Below, in pieces: positions 1 through 7,679 of a stretch of 27,578 nt of DNA. Position 1 is the stretch's first letter. Each line of letters begins with the position of its first letter. The stretch is from positions 1 to 27,578 of the forward strand of contig USQS01000004.1 in assembly GCA_900556865.1 (NCBI GenBank), in the 5' to 3' direction. Under the pieces are notes generated by a model. It was not told the origin of the DNA. It saw nothing but the letters and a program-made list of their open reading frames with translations, and ran no database searches. Position numbers and translations under genes: made by a program. Origin of the DNA: an uncultured Clostridium sp. GTDB taxonomy: Bacteria; Bacillota; Clostridia; TANB77; CAG-508.

Positions 1-190
1 TCAAGCGTTTCTGATATTTCCCCAAATTGTATGCTCATACGGGGGTAAAATCTCCAGGGTGACTAAAAAATACCAGCCATTTCCCTTTATAATCATTTAA
101 TGTTCTATTTCCATATGTAGTTATTGCGTTAAATCTCGGTGCTTTCATTCCTATTTTAACACTTCCATTCATCATCAATTCATAATCCAT
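1..190 (-). CDS. Peroxiredoxin (1-Cys/AhpC-TSA type), 5' part only, with TGA at the catalytic position
   Basis: This is the N-terminal part of a thiol peroxidase, a cytosolic enzyme reducing peroxides. Translation from the ATG at 190 gives a start region ending IGMKAPRF, then TLNDYKGKWLVFFSHPGDFTPV, where the family continues with the peroxidatic cysteine (PxDFTPVC). Here the next codon, at 38-40, is TGA. AGGAGG lies 9 nt before the ATG, which fixes the start. Two readings are possible. Selenocysteine at this exact position is known from clostridial peroxiredoxins. Alternatively one base is missing, because shifting frame after TG gives C-SIQFGEIS, which partly resembles the usual CTTEF continuation; the zero-frame continuation AYNLGKYQKRL fits less well. 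The gene runs off the window 37 bases later, where assembly quality may be poor. Family assignment is firm; the nature of the TGA is open. Confidence 0.75.
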
Positions 191-205
191 AAAAATGAGC
201 CTCCT

Positions 206-228
206 ACATAATTTTTTATATATTATGT
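206..228 (-). promoter_or_regulatory. Inverted repeat in the peroxiredoxin leader
   Basis: ACATAAT at 206-212 and ATTATGT at 222-228 form a perfect 7-bp inverted repeat with a 9-nt spacer, just upstream of the AGGAGG of the peroxiredoxin gene. It could be an operator or a small hairpin. The spacing does not fit the 7-1-7 PerR box, and such AT-rich repeats can arise by chance. Confidence 0.25.
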
Positions 229-458
229 AAGAACTTTTATTTTTGATACAATTGCAACCCCGTCTTTATTCGCCTGCAAAAAAACATTGCAATCTATTTT
301 CATCTGTTTTTATATTTGCTTTGTTTTCAACACTACCCGCCATTCCTACGATGAATCGTATAATATTGGATGGCAAAACCGTTCCACTAATTATCAATTT
401 CCTATACTAATTATTCTACAATATTATTTAAAATTTATCTATAAATTTTTCCATTTTA

Positions 459-487
459 TTGCTACAAATATTAAATCATGATATAAT
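459..487 (+). promoter_or_regulatory. Sigma-A type promoter of the 522-893 gene
   Basis: TTGCTA at 459-464, a 17-nt spacer, and a perfect TATAAT at 482-487, about 35 nt before the start codon. The rest of the gene-free stretch 191-458 is AT-rich sequence in which I see no gene. Confidence 0.6.
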
Positions 488-521
488 ATTAATATAGTTT
501 TTCTATGAAGGGGAAATAATT

Positions 522-893
522 ATGGAAGAAAAAATAAAAGAATTAGAAAAAAATGCTATATTAAAAATAAGCCATTGGTGGGGGCTAAAAAATTCAGGTT
601 ATGCCGGAACACTTATAACATCCGATAAAAAATTATATGTTTATCAATATTACCATAAAATACCTGAAGAATTAAAAAATGGAAATTTCATTACAATGAA
701 AAAAAAATTAACCAACGAAGAATTTGAGAAAATAATAAATTTTATTGAAACAGATTTATTAAAAGATTATGAAAATATAAGAATATTTGATTCAGGATAT
801 AAAATAACTGTAAATTATAAAGAAACCAAAAAAATAATAAATAATAACATTGAATTATACCAAAAAGCTGAACAAATACTTAATAAAATTTAA
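522..893 (+). CDS. Hypothetical protein, 123 aa
   Basis: I do not recognise this protein. It has no signal peptide or membrane segment. It begins with a charged helix (MEEKIKELEKNAIL), followed by a tryptophan-rich stretch SHWWGLKNSGYAGTL and alternating hydrophobic residues suggesting a small beta-sheet domain (KLYVYQYYHKI), and ends in a lysine-rich helix. AAGGGG lies about 9 nt before the ATG and a TTGCTA-17-TATAAT promoter lies upstream, so expression is likely. It is a single-gene transcript converging on ftsL and sharing a terminator hairpin with it. The length, promoter, ribosome site and terminator all support a real gene; the function is unknown. Confidence 0.7.
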   Translation: MEEKIKELEKNAILKISHWWGLKNSGYAGTLITSDKKLYVYQYYHKIPEELKNGNFITMKKKLTNEEFEKIINFIETDLLKDYENIRIFDSGYKITVNYKETKKIINNNIELYQKAEQILNKI

Positions 894-918
894 AATGGAC
901 GTTTTATGCGTCCATTTT
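892..918. terminator. Bidirectional terminator between the 522-893 gene and ftsL
   Basis: AAAATGGACG at 892-901 pairs perfectly with CGTCCATTTT at 909-918 around a 7-nt loop. T-rich sequence follows in both directions. The stem contains the stop codons of both convergent genes. Confidence 0.8.
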
Positions 919-1429
919 ACTTTTTAAAAATTTTATCTAGAATTTTTTCATACCACTTGTTTGAGTCTTTTGTATCTTCTTTTATTTCTTCTGTTGCAGT
1001 TTCAACATAGTCTTTTTTTTCTAATTCAACATATACTTTTTGGTCATTATCTGGTTTTTTCATACCTAACCTATCTTTTGCAGCTTGCTCAATACTGCTT
1101 AAATTAACACTTTCTTCTATACTAACTTGCAATTGACCATTTGTTTTTTCAATTGAAGAAAGTTCAGTTTTCTTGTTTTGTATTTCATTAAATTTTTCAT
1201 TAATTAGTGAATTTCTATAACTTATTGCTAATAATATTAAAAATATAGCCACAATTAATGCCACATTTTTTTGGTGTTTTTTCTTTTCTAATTTCATAGC
1301 TTGCTTTCTTACTTCTTCATTTCTTTTTATTCTTGTTTTTACATCATTTTTATTTTGTTTTTTGCCTCTTTTATAATTTGGCTCTATTTTTCTCGGATTA
1401 GTCCCATATTCATAATTATGCCTATTCAT
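917..1429 (-). CDS. ftsL: FtsL-like cell division protein
   Basis: A bitopic division protein of the FtsL/DivIC group that, in known systems, links the early and late divisome with FtsB/DivIC and DivIB. The 170-residue protein has a long basic cytoplasmic N-terminus (about 1-55), one membrane span (about 56-73, NVALIVAIFLILLAISYRN), a short coiled coil (about 75-110), and then the family motif IEQAAKDRLGMKKP near 112-126, followed by a charged tail. Its position directly after mraZ and rsmH is the usual one. The gap after rsmH is 38 bp. AGAGGTG lies rather far (about 14 nt) from the ATG. The family is divergent, so the name rests on motif plus context. Confidence 0.8.
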   Translation of the reverse strand: MNRHNYEYGTNPRKIEPNYKRGKKQNKNDVKTRIKRNEEVRKQAMKLEKKKHQKNVALIVAIFLILLAISYRNSLINEKFNEIQNKKTELSSIEKTNGQLQVSIEESVNLSSIEQAAKDRLGMKKPDNDQKVYVELEKKDYVETATEEIKEDTKDSNKWYEKILDKIFKK

Positions 1430-1467
1430 AAGTTATTTTTATTCACCTCTTCTCTTTTTGTAATTTA

Positions 1468-2400
1468 TTATATCTTCTCAAAAATTCTAAGCTTTGCACT
1501 TTTAGACCTTGAATTTTCTTTTTGTTCCTCATTACTTGCTACAATTGGTTTCTTATTTATTACTTGTCCTAATTTTTTTGCACCACACACACAATATGGA
1601 ATATCTTTTGGGCAAATACACATTCCTTTTGCTCTATTCATTGCTATTTTTACTGCTCTATCTTCCAATGAATGAAATGTTATTACACACAATCTTCCAT
1701 TTGGTTTTAAAATACTAATACAATCTAAAATAGTATTTTCAAGTGGTTTAATTTCATTATTGACTTCTATTCTAATAGCTTGAAAAGTTCTTTTAGCCGG
1801 GTGCCCATCTTTAGGGTTTAACCTTGGTATTGACTTTTCAATTATTTTTACTAATTCATCTGTTGTTTCTATTTTCTTTTTTGCCCTTGCAATACATATA
1901 TTTTTAGCAATATTTCTTGAGAACCTTTCTTCTCCATATTCATATATAATATTTGCCAAATGTTCTTCTTTATAGTTATTTACGACTTCTTTTGCTGTTA
2001 ATCTTTGTGTTTTATCCATTCTCATATCTAATTCGTTTGAACCTAAATAGCTAAATCCTCGGTTTCTTTCGTCTAATTGATATGAAGAAACACCTAAATC
2101 TAATAAAATTCCATCAACAAAATCTATATTCAATCCCTGTAAAATTTTTTTAATATCATCATGATTACCATGTATATATTTTACATTTGGAAATTCTTTA
2201 AGCCTCTGCATAGCTTCATCAAGTGCTTCTTGGTCTCTATCTATTCCAATTAATAAGCCTTCTTTTTTATCAAGCCTTTTTAAAATCTCTTTGCTATGAC
2301 CCGCTCCACCTAATGTTCCATCTATATATATACCATCTGGTTTAATATTTAATCCTTCAATACATTCTTTTAATAAGACTGGCTTATGTTTAAATTCCAC
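1468..2400 (-). CDS. rsmH: 16S rRNA (cytosine-1402-N4)-methyltransferase RsmH (MraW)
   Basis: A SAM-dependent methyltransferase that modifies the N4 position of C1402 in the decoding centre of 16S rRNA. The 310-residue length is typical. Seen: the opening HKPVLLKE, the SAM-binding loop DGTLGGAGHS near residues 28-37, GILLDLGVSSYQLD near 98-111, the RGFSY segment, GHPAKRTFQAIRIEVN near 198-213, LCVITFHSLEDR near 237-248, and a cysteine cluster CICPKDIPYCVCG near 261-273. The start codon is GTG, with AAGGAG 6-7 nt upstream. It is the second gene of the mraZ cluster but is separated from mraZ by an unusually long 391-bp spacer with a hairpin just before its ribosome site. Confidence 0.97.
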   Translation of the reverse strand: MEFKHKPVLLKECIEGLNIKPDGIYIDGTLGGAGHSKEILKRLDKKEGLLIGIDRDQEALDEAMQRLKEFPNVKYIHGNHDDIKKILQGLNIDFVDGILLDLGVSSYQLDERNRGFSYLGSNELDMRMDKTQRLTAKEVVNNYKEEHLANIIYEYGEERFSRNIAKNICIARAKKKIETTDELVKIIEKSIPRLNPKDGHPAKRTFQAIRIEVNNEIKPLENTILDCISILKPNGRLCVITFHSLEDRAVKIAMNRAKGMCICPKDIPYCVCGAKKLGQVINKKPIVASNEEQKENSRSKSAKLRIFEKI

Positions 2401-2791
2401 CTGTTTCTCCTTTTTATTTATAAATTTTAGCAGCCAGTATATTATTGAAAATACCAGCTGCTATATAAAATCTTAAGTATTCGCAAAACTCTTATGTACT
2501 TTTTTCTTACGCAGTACATATCTTTTGTTATACATTCTTACTTTGGTATCTTCATTTCTTTAGTATGTTTATCTTTTGAAGAAAAATAGGGAATTCATAA
2601 TTTTTGCTTTAGTTTTTTCCTCATAGGAGTTTTATCTTTAGTATAATCTTTTGTAAATATGTCTTTGGCCTTTTAAAATCTTATGTATTTTTTATTTTAT
2701 CATAAGTATTATTTTCTTTTGTTTTTAACATAATCAATTCCCAGAATATTTCTAGAATTTGATTTTTATATAAACTTTTCTATAGAAAAGA
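2401..2791 (-). other. Long mraZ-rsmH spacer with a hairpin
   Basis: There is no gene here on either strand. The clearest element is a hairpin at 2428-2463: TAGCAGC/GCTGCTA (7 bp), a CA/CA internal loop, GTAT/ATAC (4 bp) and a 10-nt loop. It lies about 25 nt before the rsmH ribosome site and has no T-tract, so it is not a normal terminator. The rest is AT-rich with diverged repeats of the kind TCTTATGTAYTTTTTT (near 2470-2510 and 2680-2700) and CTTTAGTAT (near 2560 and 2636). It could be an mRNA processing or attenuation region. Confidence 0.4.
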
Positions 2792-3217
2792 TTATATACC
2801 AAGCATTGTCATGTTTTCTGCAATTTCTTCTGCAGAAATTTCTTCATCTTTAGATTTCCAAATAGTTTTATCCCAAATTTCTAGTCTTGTTCCTACTCCA
2901 ATTATTACTGCTTCTTTTTCTAATGAACCAGCTTGTCTTAAATTACTTGGAATTAAAAACCTACCTTGTTTATCTATTTCACATTCTGTGGCTCCTGCTA
3001 AAAAGAATCTAACAAAATTTCTTGCATTTTTATCTGATAGTGGAAGTGATTTTAATTTAGTTTCGAAATTTAACCATTCTTCTTGTGAAAAGGCAAATAA
3101 ACATCCATCTAACCCTTTAGTTAAAATAAATGTGTCTCCCATATCTTTTCTAAGCTTTGCAGGCATTGAAATTCTGCCTTTAGAGTCTATAGTATGTTCA
3201 TATTCTCCCATTAACAT
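2792..3217 (-). CDS. mraZ: Transcriptional regulator MraZ
   Basis: A DNA-binding regulator of the division and cell wall cluster with two tandem SpoVT/AbrB-like (MraZ) domains, 141 residues, the usual size. Domain 1 is seen as GEYEHTIDSKGRISMPAKLR near residues 4-23 and domain 2 as GATECEIDKQGRFLIPSNLR near 75-94; each carries the D-x-K/Q-GR-x-x-x-P signature of the family. The ATG at 3217 lies 10 nt after GAGGTG; an internal ATG two codons later is less well spaced. MraZ proteins bind short direct repeats in their own promoter, and three such repeats are visible directly upstream at 3243-3268, so autoregulation is likely. Confidence 0.97.
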   Translation of the reverse strand: MLMGEYEHTIDSKGRISMPAKLRKDMGDTFILTKGLDGCLFAFSQEEWLNFETKLKSLPLSDKNARNFVRFFLAGATECEIDKQGRFLIPSNLRQAGSLEKEAVIIGVGTRLEIWDKTIWKSKDEEISAEEIAENMTMLGI

Positions 3218-3242
3218 AGTTAAATTTCACCTCTTTTCTTTA

Positions 3243-3304
3243 CCACTTCATACCACTTTTAACCACTTCAATTAGATTTTAATACACTTTTTCTTATTTT
3301 GCAA
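3243..3304 (-). promoter_or_regulatory. mraZ promoter with three phased MraZ boxes
   Basis: Reading the minus strand: TTGCAA (3299-3304), a 17-nt spacer, TAAAAT (3276-3281). Just downstream come three copies of AAGTGG at exact 10-bp intervals (3243-3248, 3253-3258, 3263-3268). Known MraZ operators are GTG-containing direct repeats with about this period. Here they cover the expected transcription start and early leader, which fits autorepression. The rest of the 3218-3586 gap shows only AT-rich sequence and the clpX terminator. Confidence 0.85.
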
Positions 3305-3546
3305 TACTTTTTTTAAAAAAAATTAAAATTTTTTTGTTTTTTGGTTATAATTCACAGTTCATAAAATAATTCATTTTAAATTTTGATAATAATTTCTTAA
3401 CTAATTTTCAAAAAATATTCGCGCGTTGCCTTGAAATGATGCTGAAAATTATATTTAGAAAAACTTAAATTATATACCAAAACTATAATAGTTTGAAAGC
3501 AATTTATTATCTATAATCTAACCAAATATAATTATTATTTTTACAA

Positions 3547-3584
3547 AAAAAATCCATAGTAAATAAATTACTATAGATTTTTTT
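3547..3584 (-). terminator. Terminator after clpX
   Basis: AAAAAATC (3547-3554) pairs with GATTTTTT (3576-3583) and ATAGTAA (3556-3562) with TTACTAT (3568-3574), around a 5-nt loop with one mismatch. It lies directly after the clpX stop and a T-tract follows in the minus direction. Confidence 0.8.
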
Positions 3585-3586
3585 AA

Positions 3587-4906
3587 CTATGCACTTTCTT
3601 TTTTAGATTTTATTTTTTTCATTTTAATATTTTTGTTTTTCTTAACTTTGTTTTCATTAATAATAACTTCTGGTTCTTTTTTATTTAAAACAGTTTCTTT
3701 CGTAATTATGCATTTTTCAATTTTTGGATTAGATGGGATTTCAAACATTATATCTGTCATTATTTCTTCAATTATAGAACGAAGCCCTCTTGCTCCTGTT
3801 TTTCTTTCTTGTGCCTTATTAACAATTTCTTCAATTGCCTCATCTTTAAACACAAGCTCAACATCATCAATTTCAAATAATTTTTTATATTGTTTAACTA
3901 ATGAATTTTTAGGCTCAACTAAAATTTGTTTTAAAGCATCTTTATCAAGCTCTTTTAATGTTGCAACAATTGGAAGTCTACCAATAAACTCTGGAATTAA
4001 ACCAAATTTTAATAAATCTTGTGGTAATAATTCTTCAAAAACTTTATATCTACTTACTTCTTTTGTAGACTGAATATTAGTTCCAAAACCAATTGATTTT
4101 TTACCTGTTCTTTCCTTTATAATATTTTCTAATCCTTCAAAAGCTCCTCCACAAATAAATAAAATATTATTTGTATTTATTTGTATTAATTCTTGATGTG
4201 GGTGTTTTCTACCACCTTGTGGTGGAACAGAAGCTATTGTTCCTTCTACTATTTTAAGTAAAGCTTGTTGAACTCCCTCCCCACTAACATCTCTAGTAAT
4301 AGATGGATTTTCAGACTTTCTTGTAATTTTATCTATTTCATCTATATATATAATTCCTCTTTCTGCTTTTGCAACATCTCCATCTGCTGCTTGAATAAGT
4401 TTTAAAAGAATATTTTCTACATCTTCTCCAACATAACCAGCCTCTGTAAGTGTTGTTGCATCTGCAATTGCAAAAGGAACATTTAAAATTCTAGCAAGAG
4501 TACTTGCAAGAAGCGTTTTTCCACATCCTGTTGGGCCTAATAATAATATATTGCTTTTTTGTATTTCAACATCATCATCTTTATTTTTAATACTTTCTTC
4601 ATGACTAATTCTTTTATAATGATTATACACTGCTACAGACAATATTTTTTTTGCTTCTTCTTGACCAATTACATAGTCATCTAAAACTTGCTTTATTTCT
4701 TTAGGGCTAGGAATTTTATTTTCATCTCCTAATGTGTATCTCTCCTCATCATCAATATACCCTTCCTCAAGTATATTATTACATAAGTCTACACACTCAT
4801 TACAAATATATACACCTGGACCTGCAATTATTTTTCTAACACTATCTTGTGGCTTACCACAAAAAGAACAATATACATTTTTTATTGTATCACTATTTTT
4901 TGGCAT
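3587..4906 (-). CDS. clpX: ClpX, ATP-dependent unfoldase of the ClpXP protease
   Basis: An AAA+ unfoldase that recognises, unfolds and threads substrates into ClpP in the cytosol. In order: an N-terminal C4 zinc-binding domain (CSFCGKPQ near residue 13, then CNECVDLC near 35), Walker A GPTGCGKT near 124-131, Walker B IIYIDEID near 185-192, the RKSENPSITRDVSGEGVQQALLK region (split here as RKSENPSITRDV and SGEGVQQALLK), the IGF loop segment that docks on ClpP (KSIGFGTN near 270-277), and sensor 2 TGARGLR near 371-377. At 439 residues it is slightly longer than usual because of a basic C-terminal tail rich in lysine. It starts 11 bp after the clpP stop, with AAGGAG in the gap, so clpP and clpX form one operon. 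Confidence 0.98.
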   Translation of the reverse strand: MPKNSDTIKNVYCSFCGKPQDSVRKIIAGPGVYICNECVDLCNNILEEGYIDDEERYTLGDENKIPSPKEIKQVLDDYVIGQEEAKKILSVAVYNHYKRISHEESIKNKDDDVEIQKSNILLLGPTGCGKTLLASTLARILNVPFAIADATTLTEAGYVGEDVENILLKLIQAADGDVAKAERGIIYIDEIDKITRKSENPSITRDVSGEGVQQALLKIVEGTIASVPPQGGRKHPHQELIQINTNNILFICGGAFEGLENIIKERTGKKSIGFGTNIQSTKEVSRYKVFEELLPQDLLKFGLIPEFIGRLPIVATLKELDKDALKQILVEPKNSLVKQYKKLFEIDDVELVFKDEAIEEIVNKAQERKTGARGLRSIIEEIMTDIMFEIPSNPKIEKCIITKETVLNKKEPEVIINENKVKKNKNIKMKKIKSKKESA

Positions 4907-4917
4907 AGATTTCTCCT

Positions 4918-5523
4918 TTATTTTCTTTTATATAAAATTTCATCAATTAAACCGTATTCTAAAGCTTCTTCTGCTGTCATATAATTATCTCTTTCTGTAT
5001 CTTTCATAACTTGCTCTAATGGTTTTCCTGTTCTGTCTGCTAAAATTTTTGTTAATCTTTCTCTTGTTTTTATCATTTGATCTGCATGAATTTTAATATC
5101 TGTTGTTTGACCAGATATTCCACCACCTGCAATTAAAGGTTGATGTATTAATATTTCTGCATTTGGCATAGCAAATCTTTTTCCTTTTTCTCCATTTGCT
5201 AAAAGTACAGCTCCAAAACTAGCTGCAAGCCCCATGCAAAAAGTATAAACCGGGCATTTAATATAATTCATTGTATCTACTATTGCTAAACCATCTGTTA
5301 CACTTCCTCCTGGTGAATTTATATAAAAATATATTTCTTTATCTGGATCTTCAGATTCTAAAAATAACATTTGTGCTATTATTAAACTTGCTGTTGTATT
5401 ATTTACATCTTCTCCTAAAAATATAATTCTATCTTTTAATAATCTTGAAAAAATATCATATGAACGTTCACCCTTACTTGTTTGCTCAATTACATATGGT
5501 ACCAAACTATTTTTTTCTAACAT
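4918..5523 (-). CDS. clpP: ClpP, ATP-dependent Clp protease proteolytic subunit
   Basis: The serine peptidase subunit that forms the double-ring chamber used by ClpX. The 201-residue length is standard. Seen: NTTASLIIAQMLFLESEDP near 42-60, FYINSPGGSVTDGLAI near 65-80, the catalytic serine in GLAASFGAVLL near 97-107, the catalytic histidine in ILIHQPL near 124-130, and the catalytic aspartate in ERDNYMTAEEALEYGLID near 177-194. AAGGAGG stands 6-7 nt before the ATG. It lies downstream of tig on the same strand, but a terminator-like hairpin and about 225 bp separate them, so clpPX probably has its own promoter. Confidence 0.98.
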   Translation of the reverse strand: MLEKNSLVPYVIEQTSKGERSYDIFSRLLKDRIIFLGEDVNNTTASLIIAQMLFLESEDPDKEIYFYINSPGGSVTDGLAIVDTMNYIKCPVYTFCMGLAASFGAVLLANGEKGKRFAMPNAEILIHQPLIAGGGISGQTTDIKIHADQMIKTRERLTKILADRTGKPLEQVMKDTERDNYMTAEEALEYGLIDEILYKRK

Positions 5524-5610
5524 AAAAATCCTCCTTTATAACAATAACTTTTTAATATTTTATGTTTAACCTATTATTTATGCACCAAATTCTATATAAT
5601 AAAGTTTTAA

Positions 5611-5677
5611 GTGCAATATGGTTTTTTAGTATTTGTTTACACATAAAATTTATTAAAATCAAATTTCTGTGCAATAT
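5611..5677 (-). promoter_or_regulatory. clpP upstream region with a repeated 9-mer and candidate promoters
   Basis: On the minus strand ATATTGCAC occurs twice, 58 bp apart (5611-5619 and 5669-5677). Possible promoters are TTGATT-17-TAAACA and TTGCAC-16-TAGAAT, the latter overlapping the second repeat. I see no CtsR-type operator. The repeat may be a binding site for an unknown regulator; support is weak. Confidence 0.3.
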
Positions 5678-5708
5678 AGTTTTATATAGCTTTCTTATTA
5701 CATAAAAT

Positions 5709-5744
5709 AGGGGTGTCAAAATTTTTTTAACCTCCCCTTTTTTT
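5709..5744. terminator. Terminator downstream of tig
   Basis: AGGGG (5709-5713) pairs with CCCCT (5734-5738) and an inner GTCAAAA/TTTTAAC-type stem extends it with small bulges. The T-tract is strong (7 T) on the plus strand but only moderate (ATTTTAT) in the direction of tig. Confidence 0.55.
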
Positions 5745-5749
5745 ATATT

Positions 5750-7084
5750 TTATTCTGCTCTTTTACTTTTTGTTTTTTTCTCTTCTTTTTTTACAGTTTC
5801 TTTTTTTTCTTTACTATTTTCAACTAGGAAGTTTATTGCTTTTTCACTTTCAATTCCTTGTTTTATGTAGTTTTTAATATTTTCGTTTTCTTCTAAATCT
5901 TTAGCTTCTTTTCCATAATTTTTAGCCATTTCTTCTATTTTAGCTTTTATTTCATCTTCACTTGCTTCTAACTTTTCTGCTTTTATAACAGCTTCTAGTG
6001 CAAGTCTTGATTTTATAGCTTCTATTGCTTCTGGCTCATAATCTTTTTTAAGTTCTTCTTCTGTATGGTTTATCATTTTTAAATATTGTTCCATTTTCAA
6101 ACCTTGATAAGATAATCTTTGTTCAAAATCTTTTAACATATTTTCAACTTCTAATTCAACCATTCCGGATGGAATCTCAACTTTTGCAGCTTCAATAAGT
6201 GCTTTTATAACTGCATTTTGCTTTTCATATTTTTCTTTTTCTTTATTTTGTTTTTCTAATCTTTCTTTTATGCTATCTTTTAATTCTTTCAAAGTATCAA
6301 ATTCACTAACATCTTTTGCGAATTCGTCATCTAAAGTTGGTAATTCTTTTTTCTTTAGTTCATGTAATTTTACCTTAAAAGTAGCTTCTTTTCCTGCTAA
6401 ATCTTTTGAAAAATATTCTTTAGGGAATGTTACTTTTATTTCTTTTTCGTCATTAATGTTCATTCCAACAACTTGATCTTCAAAACCTGGTATAAAAGAG
6501 TTGCTTCCTAATACTAAATCATGATTTTCTGCTTTTCCACCTTCAAATGCTACTCCATCAACAAAGCCTTCAAAATCTATTGTTGCAGTATCTCCTTTTT
6601 CTGCAGGTCTATCTTCAACAGCAATAAGTCTAGCATTTTTATCTTGCATATCAGCAATTTCATCATCAATGTCTTTTGCTTTTACATTATACTCTATTTT
6701 TTCAATTTCTATACCTTTATATTTTCCAAGCTCTATTTCTGGTTTTGTTTGAACTACAGCAGTAAACACAAGGTCTTGTCCTTTTTCCATTTTTACTATA
6801 TCTATTTTTGGATTAGAAACTGCGTCTATTTTATTATCTTTTATAGCTTTTTCATATTCTTCTGGTACTACTTCATTAAATGCATCTTCATAAAAAATTT
6901 CTTTTCCATAATATTTTTCTACTATATTTTGTGGTGCTTTTCCTTTTCTAAATCCTGGTATATTAAAATATTTTGCACTTTGAAAATATACTTTTTTTAT
7001 AGCATTTTCAAATTTTTCTGCTTCTATTGTAATTTCTAATTTTACCTCATTTGCGTTTTGTGTTTTTTCTAATTTACACTCCAT
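5750..7084 (-). CDS. tig: Trigger factor, ribosome-bound chaperone and peptidyl-prolyl isomerase
   Basis: It binds ribosomal protein L23 at the exit tunnel and shields nascent chains. In the 444-residue protein the N-terminal ribosome-binding domain has the signature GFRKGKAPQNIVEKYYG near 44-60. The middle FKBP-type isomerase domain (about 155-245) shows DTATIDFEGFVDGVAFEGG, then LVLGSNSFIPGFEDQVVGM and the KVTFPKEY segment. The C-terminal domain (about 250-425) is helical and charged. The extreme C-terminus is a lysine/glutamate tail. It lies upstream of clpP and clpX, the classical tig-clpP-clpX order, and is transcribed from an extended -10 promoter near 7158-7185. Confidence 0.97.
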   Translation of the reverse strand: MECKLEKTQNANEVKLEITIEAEKFENAIKKVYFQSAKYFNIPGFRKGKAPQNIVEKYYGKEIFYEDAFNEVVPEEYEKAIKDNKIDAVSNPKIDIVKMEKGQDLVFTAVVQTKPEIELGKYKGIEIEKIEYNVKAKDIDDEIADMQDKNARLIAVEDRPAEKGDTATIDFEGFVDGVAFEGGKAENHDLVLGSNSFIPGFEDQVVGMNINDEKEIKVTFPKEYFSKDLAGKEATFKVKLHELKKKELPTLDDEFAKDVSEFDTLKELKDSIKERLEKQNKEKEKYEKQNAVIKALIEAAKVEIPSGMVELEVENMLKDFEQRLSYQGLKMEQYLKMINHTEEELKKDYEPEAIEAIKSRLALEAVIKAEKLEASEDEIKAKIEEMAKNYGKEAKDLEENENIKNYIKQGIESEKAINFLVENSKEKKETVKKEEKKTKSKRAE

Positions 7085-7132
7085 TTAAAATCTTCCTTTC
7101 ATATCATATTGTCTTTTTATAAAACTTTGCCC

Positions 7133-7185
7133 GCGTATTTCTTACATACGCCTTATTATTATACCATAAATTTGGTAAATTGCAA
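7133..7185 (-). promoter_or_regulatory. tig promoter and 5'-end hairpin
   Basis: Minus strand: TTGCAA (7180-7185), 16-nt spacer, TATAAT (7158-7163) preceded by TGG, an extended -10. The predicted transcript begins at about 7151, exactly where a GCGTAT/ATACGC stem (7133-7138 with 7146-7151, 7-nt loop) sits. The mRNA would therefore start with a hairpin, which may protect it from 5' decay. Confidence 0.75.
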
Positions 7186-7214
7186 CAAAAATTTAATATT
7201 TTTTTTAAAATGTC

Positions 7215-7243
7215 TTGTATTTTATACCATTTTGTGATAAACT
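7215..7243 (+). promoter_or_regulatory. rpmB promoter
   Basis: TTGTAT (7215-7220), 17-nt spacer, TAAACT (7238-7243), 46 nt before the rpmB start. It is divergent from the tig promoter. Confidence 0.6.
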
Positions 7244-7289
7244 AATTGTTAGTCAGTTTATTTTAATGCAATAAGGAGGTGCAATTAAA

Positions 7290-7487
7290 ATGGCAGTATG
7301 CGCAATTTGTAATAAAAAACCTATTTCTGGAAATAAAATAAGTATTGCTCGTTCTCATGTTAGTAGAAGAGCTCCTCGTACTTGGAAGCCAAACTTAAGA
7401 AGCGTTAAGGTTGAAGTTAATGGGGAAACACAAAGAATGCATGTATGTGCAAAATGTTTAAGAAATGGAAAAGTAAAAAGAGTATAA
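7290..7487 (+). CDS. rpmB: 50S ribosomal protein L28
   Basis: A small basic protein of the large ribosomal subunit. The 65-residue protein has the L28 pattern: MAVCAICNKKPISGN at the start, HVSRRAPRTWKPNLR near 23-37, and a C-terminal HVCAKCLRNGKV. Two CxxC pairs (residues 4/7 and near 53/56) suggest a zinc-binding form. AAGGAGG lies 10 nt before the ATG. It stands alone, as is usual for rpmB in Firmicutes, divergently from tig and followed by a GC-rich hairpin. Confidence 0.97.
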   Translation: MAVCAICNKKPISGNKISIARSHVSRRAPRTWKPNLRSVKVEVNGETQRMHVCAKCLRNGKVKRV

Positions 7488-7554
7488 TATAAAATTTATA
7501 ATAGATTTGTATAATTTGTAAAAATTTTAAAATAATAAATTTTAGATGAGCTCT

Positions 7555-7594
7555 AAAGTTAATGGGCGATTTTAATCGCCCCAACATTTACTTT
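7555..7594 (+). terminator. Hairpin after rpmB, probable terminator with weak T-tract
   Basis: GGGCGAT (7564-7570) pairs with ATCGCCC (7575-7581) around TTTA, and AAAGT/ACTTT (7555-7559 with 7590-7594) could close it further. Only ACAAATTTAATT follows, so termination may be inefficient. Confidence 0.5.
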
Positions 7595-7634
7595 ACAAAT
7601 TTAATTAAAAACTTTATTTATTTTTCAAAAAAAC

Positions 7635-7663
7635 TTGACTTATTATAGTTATCGTATTATAAT
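7635..7663 (+). promoter_or_regulatory. Promoter of the initiator tRNA gene
   Basis: TTGACT (7635-7640), exactly 17 nt, TATAAT (7658-7663). Transcription would start about 10 nt before the mature tRNA. Confidence 0.85.
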
Positions 7664-7679
7664 AAGACTTGTTATACAT

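Noticed and set aside
287..481. 64-codon open frame upstream of the 522-893 gene
   Set aside because: No ribosome site, composition of AT-rich non-coding DNA, and it overlaps the promoter of the next gene.
6521..7039. 172-codon frame antisense to tig and other long antisense frames over clpX, rsmH and the penicillin-binding protein gene
   Set aside because: They mirror well-conserved genes, are rich in Phe, Tyr and Ile as expected from reverse-strand reading of AT-rich genes, and lack ribosome sites.
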